Assembly: GCA_022495995.1 (NCBI GenBank) | Contig: JAFEMH010005397.1 | Span: 100,584-164,583, forward strand | Direction: 5' to 3' | Source of the DNA: Adenophora triphylla var. japonica | Lineage: Eukaryota; Streptophyta; Magnoliopsida; Asterales; Campanulaceae | Length of the DNA: 64,000 bases | Shown: positions 62,073 to 64,000 of the stretch, one piece after another | Layout of the letters: each line of letters opens with the position of its first letter | Numbering within the stretch: the stretch's first letter is position 1 | The notes under the pieces: model-generated | Told to the model about the DNA's origin: nothing | What the model saw: the letters and a program-made list of their open reading frames with translations, nothing else | Databases searched by the model: none | Program-made: the position numbers and the translations under genes

Positions 62073-62465
62073 TTATCGCATTGAGAAGCTTATCACTCTG
62101 TCTTCATTTGGTGGGTATTCCGGAACATTGAAAATGTGCGACAACGTCATGATTTGGTTGTCTAGCTGAGAGATGCTTGGGATGGAATCTTGAATAACGT
62201 CAATTAAATTTCTCTCTTCTCGCGCAACCTGCCCATCACCACTTTCCAGGTATTCTTTCAACTCGCCATCATCAACTTTCATCTGAATCACTCTCTTCAA
62301 ATTATAACAATTATCTGTTGCGTGCCCCTTTGCTTGATGATACTCACAGAATTTGTTCTGATCTCTGTGCGCTGCTCCTGTCTCCGGCATGGGGAAGGCC
62401 GCCGGTAAATTTACCCTCTTCAGGATCTCGCTGGGTCTGGTGTTCAACTTGTCGAATTTTACCAT
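62073..62465 (-). pseudogene. Gypsy gag C-terminal zinc-finger-like segment
   Basis: MVKFDKLNTRPSEILKRVNL, then CEYHQAKGHATDNCYNLKRV: a CX2HX-H-C variant (C-x2-H-x4-H-x4-C) that replaces the standard CCHC knuckle in Tat-like gag. Joined in frame to the protease through one stop codon. A Gly/Arg-rich linker lies upstream in another frame. Confidence 0.85.
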
Positions 62466-62541
62466 TCTCCTGGGACCACGGCTTCCGCTGCTGCCACCCC
62501 CTCTTCCACCTGGGCTTCCATGACGACCTCCTTTACTTCCC

Positions 62542-63222
62542 TTATTCTCCTATTTCACAAATACAATCCTTTAATTTCACATTTTTCCTTGCCGTAGAAG
62601 TTGATGCGGGAATCACTGGAGCTTCATCATTATCATCTCCACCACAATACCCCCTAACCCGCTCATACAGCTCGCCGGCAGTTTCTGGTATTCTCATTCC
62701 CAATTCTCGCTTGAAGTGGCCATGCAATAAACTAGCGTTATAGAGCATGATGATGTTGCTTTGCTCTATGTCAGAGATTTGGTTTGCCACTTTCATGAAC
62801 CTTTCAGTGTAACTGGTGATCCCTTCACCAGTCTTCTTCCTTATCGCGCACAATTCTTGTTTCCTTACTGGTTGGGCTCCAGAGGCACTAAATCTCGCCA
62901 AAAACTTCTTCTTGAAATCTTGATAGCCCGTGATCGACTCTACGGGCTGGCCGAGGAACCATTCAAGGGCATGGTCAGTCAATGTGCTGGCTAGCGCTCT
63001 ACACAGAATTGCTTTGCTTTTCGTAAGCATGGACATCGTCACTTCAAAACCGCCTACATGTGTTCTCGCTCTTGTGCTCCCCGAATAATCAGACAGCGAT
63101 GGCATGCTGAAAGTGGGATCTGGGTCATCATTCTGAATTTCCTTTACAAATGGAGCTAAGTAGGAATCCTTTTCTTCCTCAATTTTGTTCCCCGCCTCCA
63201 GCTCCTTGATTCTCTTCGCCAT
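62542..63222 (-). pseudogene. Gypsy gag (Retrotrans_gag domain)
   Basis: 226 residues: coiled start MAKRIKELEAGNKIEEEKDS, PFVKEIQNDDPDPTFSMPSL, then GFEVTMSMLTKSKAILCRAL, ASTLTDHALEWFLGQPVESI, YQDFKKKFLARFSASG, CAIRKKTGEGITSYTERFMK. This is the Retrotrans_gag fold (W-F-x-L-P-like text and F-x-x-KFxxRF) in a Tat-clade setting. Stop at 62542 (CEIGE) then frame change. Confidence 0.9.
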
Positions 63223-63253
63223 TTCTAATTTCCAACTGTCATCCTCTTTACCC

Positions 63254-63592
63254 TCAATCTTTTACCTTTGTTAGCCTTTTCAATCTTCTTCTCAACCCTT
63301 TCTCAGTCTTCTCATGCCGCCTGACTTCCCTATCTCTGCGCTCCCTATCTGAGCGATGCGAGCTTTCCGAGTAGCACAACCTATCTTCTGAATGCCTGGA
63401 GCGACTTGGTTGGTATTCCTTGTCCATGGTTGACCCACTGTCTATCTCTTCCCCTTCATACTCATAATAATAGGATGAATCTCGCGAGTTGGCAGATTGA
63501 TAATGTACCTTCCTCCTTTTTCCATCCTCCACAATCTCTGTGACATTTTCCTTCCAACAACCCCTTCGGATCCGTCGCCTTTGTGACTTCAC
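63254..63592 (-). pseudogene. Gypsy basic N-terminal ORF segment
   Basis: 112 residues, very rich in Arg, Ser and Glu (RHSEDRLCYSESSHRSDRER, RDREVRRHEKTEKGLRRRLK). It leads towards gag, and the stop/frame change at 63254 separates them by about 30 bp. No known domain. Confidence 0.6.
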
Positions 63593-63807
63593 GCCTTCTC
63601 TGCTTTTCCGGCTTACCCTTGCCGGTGGCGTGCCTATATCACGCCTTCTCGCCTTTCTTCCCGCTTAGAAACACCCTCCTGACTCTGCTCACTTGCCCTC
63701 TTTCCTGTCTATTCTCAACGCCTTCCCCCTCACATTTTACAGGACTCTAGGTAGTTGCTCTTGTCCCTCATTTCCACTTAGCCCGTCTCGTTATTGGCGA
63801 CCCAATT
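63593..63807 (-). other. Gypsy leader between LTR and gag
   Basis: Non-coding on this reading. GGGTCGCCAATAACGAGACG directly inside the LTR edge is the candidate PBS region; its cognate tRNA was not identified. Confidence 0.45.
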
Positions 63808-64000
63808 TGTAGCAATAATTCATTATTGGCTCCTGATTTTGTCTGCCGTTCAGCTCTAACATCATCATCCTTTTGAGAGAACAGGCTCCCGCTCTTTCAT
63901 TTCTCGCTTTTCCCTCTCCGCTCTCTCTTCTATCATCCTCGCTCTCTTCTCGTCGCATCCGTAGATTCTATATCAGATCGAATGCACACGACCATCCAAG
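63808..64000 (-). repeat. Gypsy LTR, inner end only
   Basis: Starts TGTAGCAATAATTC on the plus strand (minus-strand end ATTGCTACA, a CA terminus). The CT-rich interior runs off the window; the other end and TSD are not visible. Confidence 0.6.

Larger units (their letters stand above)
61031..64000 (-). mobile_element. Ty3/gypsy (Tat-like) element, gag-protease part, continues beyond window end
   Basis: Minus-strand order from the right: LTR inner edge at 63808 (ends ATTGCTACA on minus), leader, basic N-terminal ORF, gag, zinc-finger-like segment, aspartic protease, acidic spacer. The text stops near 61031 (PVEELEEVEINSDFPEQKIK) before any reverse transcriptase, next to the hAT end. Each piece is separated by a stop or frameshift. 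Non-autonomous remnant or truncated copy. Confidence 0.85.

Overview
This is plant nuclear DNA, most likely from a eudicot, and it is dominated by transposable elements. The evidence is the set of plant-type families present: a CACTA/TNP2 transposon, Helitrons with Rep and Pif1-type helicase, Ty1/copia and Ty3/gypsy retrotransposons primed by initiator tRNA-Met, Stowaway-type MITEs with CTCCCTCCGTCCC ends, and a SAUR gene. The species cannot be fixed from the sequence alone. Only two stretches look like live host genes: a small secreted-peptide gene at 21.7 kb and a SAUR gene at 59.7 kb.

Layout from left to right. 1-4530 is the 5' part of a CACTA transposon on the minus strand, with its terminal CACTACAAGAAA at 4530. 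It has inserted in an exon of Helitron 1 (plus strand, 4531-21187). That Helitron carries a broken Rep region with an internal patchwork duplication and an open Pif1-like helicase frame. A complete Sirevirus-like copia element (copia 1, 10624-20957, TSD TATTG) sits between the helicase stop and the Helitron 3' hairpin/CTAG. 21188-22957 is host sequence with Stowaway MITEs and the small secreted-peptide gene. 22958 to about 35.5 kb is Helitron 2 on the minus strand, old and split. It is interrupted by a Stowaway MITE, microsatellites and an internally deleted copia (copia 3, 30204-33454, TSD TAAGG).

35.6-41.06 kb holds a three-copy head-to-tail array of Helitron-like modules. A further minus-strand Helitron (37059-39493) that seems to carry a captured host-gene fragment is nested in it. 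41.06-47.4 kb is a graveyard of retrotransposon fragments on both strands, with a 38-bp minisatellite and an LTR built of palindromes. 47478-58055 is a second full-length copy of the Sirevirus-like element (copia 2, TSD GGAGT). 58.06-61 kb is mostly host sequence: a 5S rRNA pseudogene, the SAUR gene and one hAT-type terminus. 61.0 kb to the window end is a minus-strand Ty3/gypsy (Tat-like) gag-protease remnant with the inner edge of its LTR.

The most unusual signal is in copia 1 and copia 2. Both carry about ten dispersed dyads of the form RGATGTG-N5-RGATGTG-N2/3-CACATCY-N5-CACATCY, in LTRs, non-coding stretches and coding regions alike. The same elements have a long extra ORF downstream of pol. 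Neither element has intact frames. Many lesions in one copy are absent from the other, so the pair shows the ancestral organisation even though neither looks autonomous.
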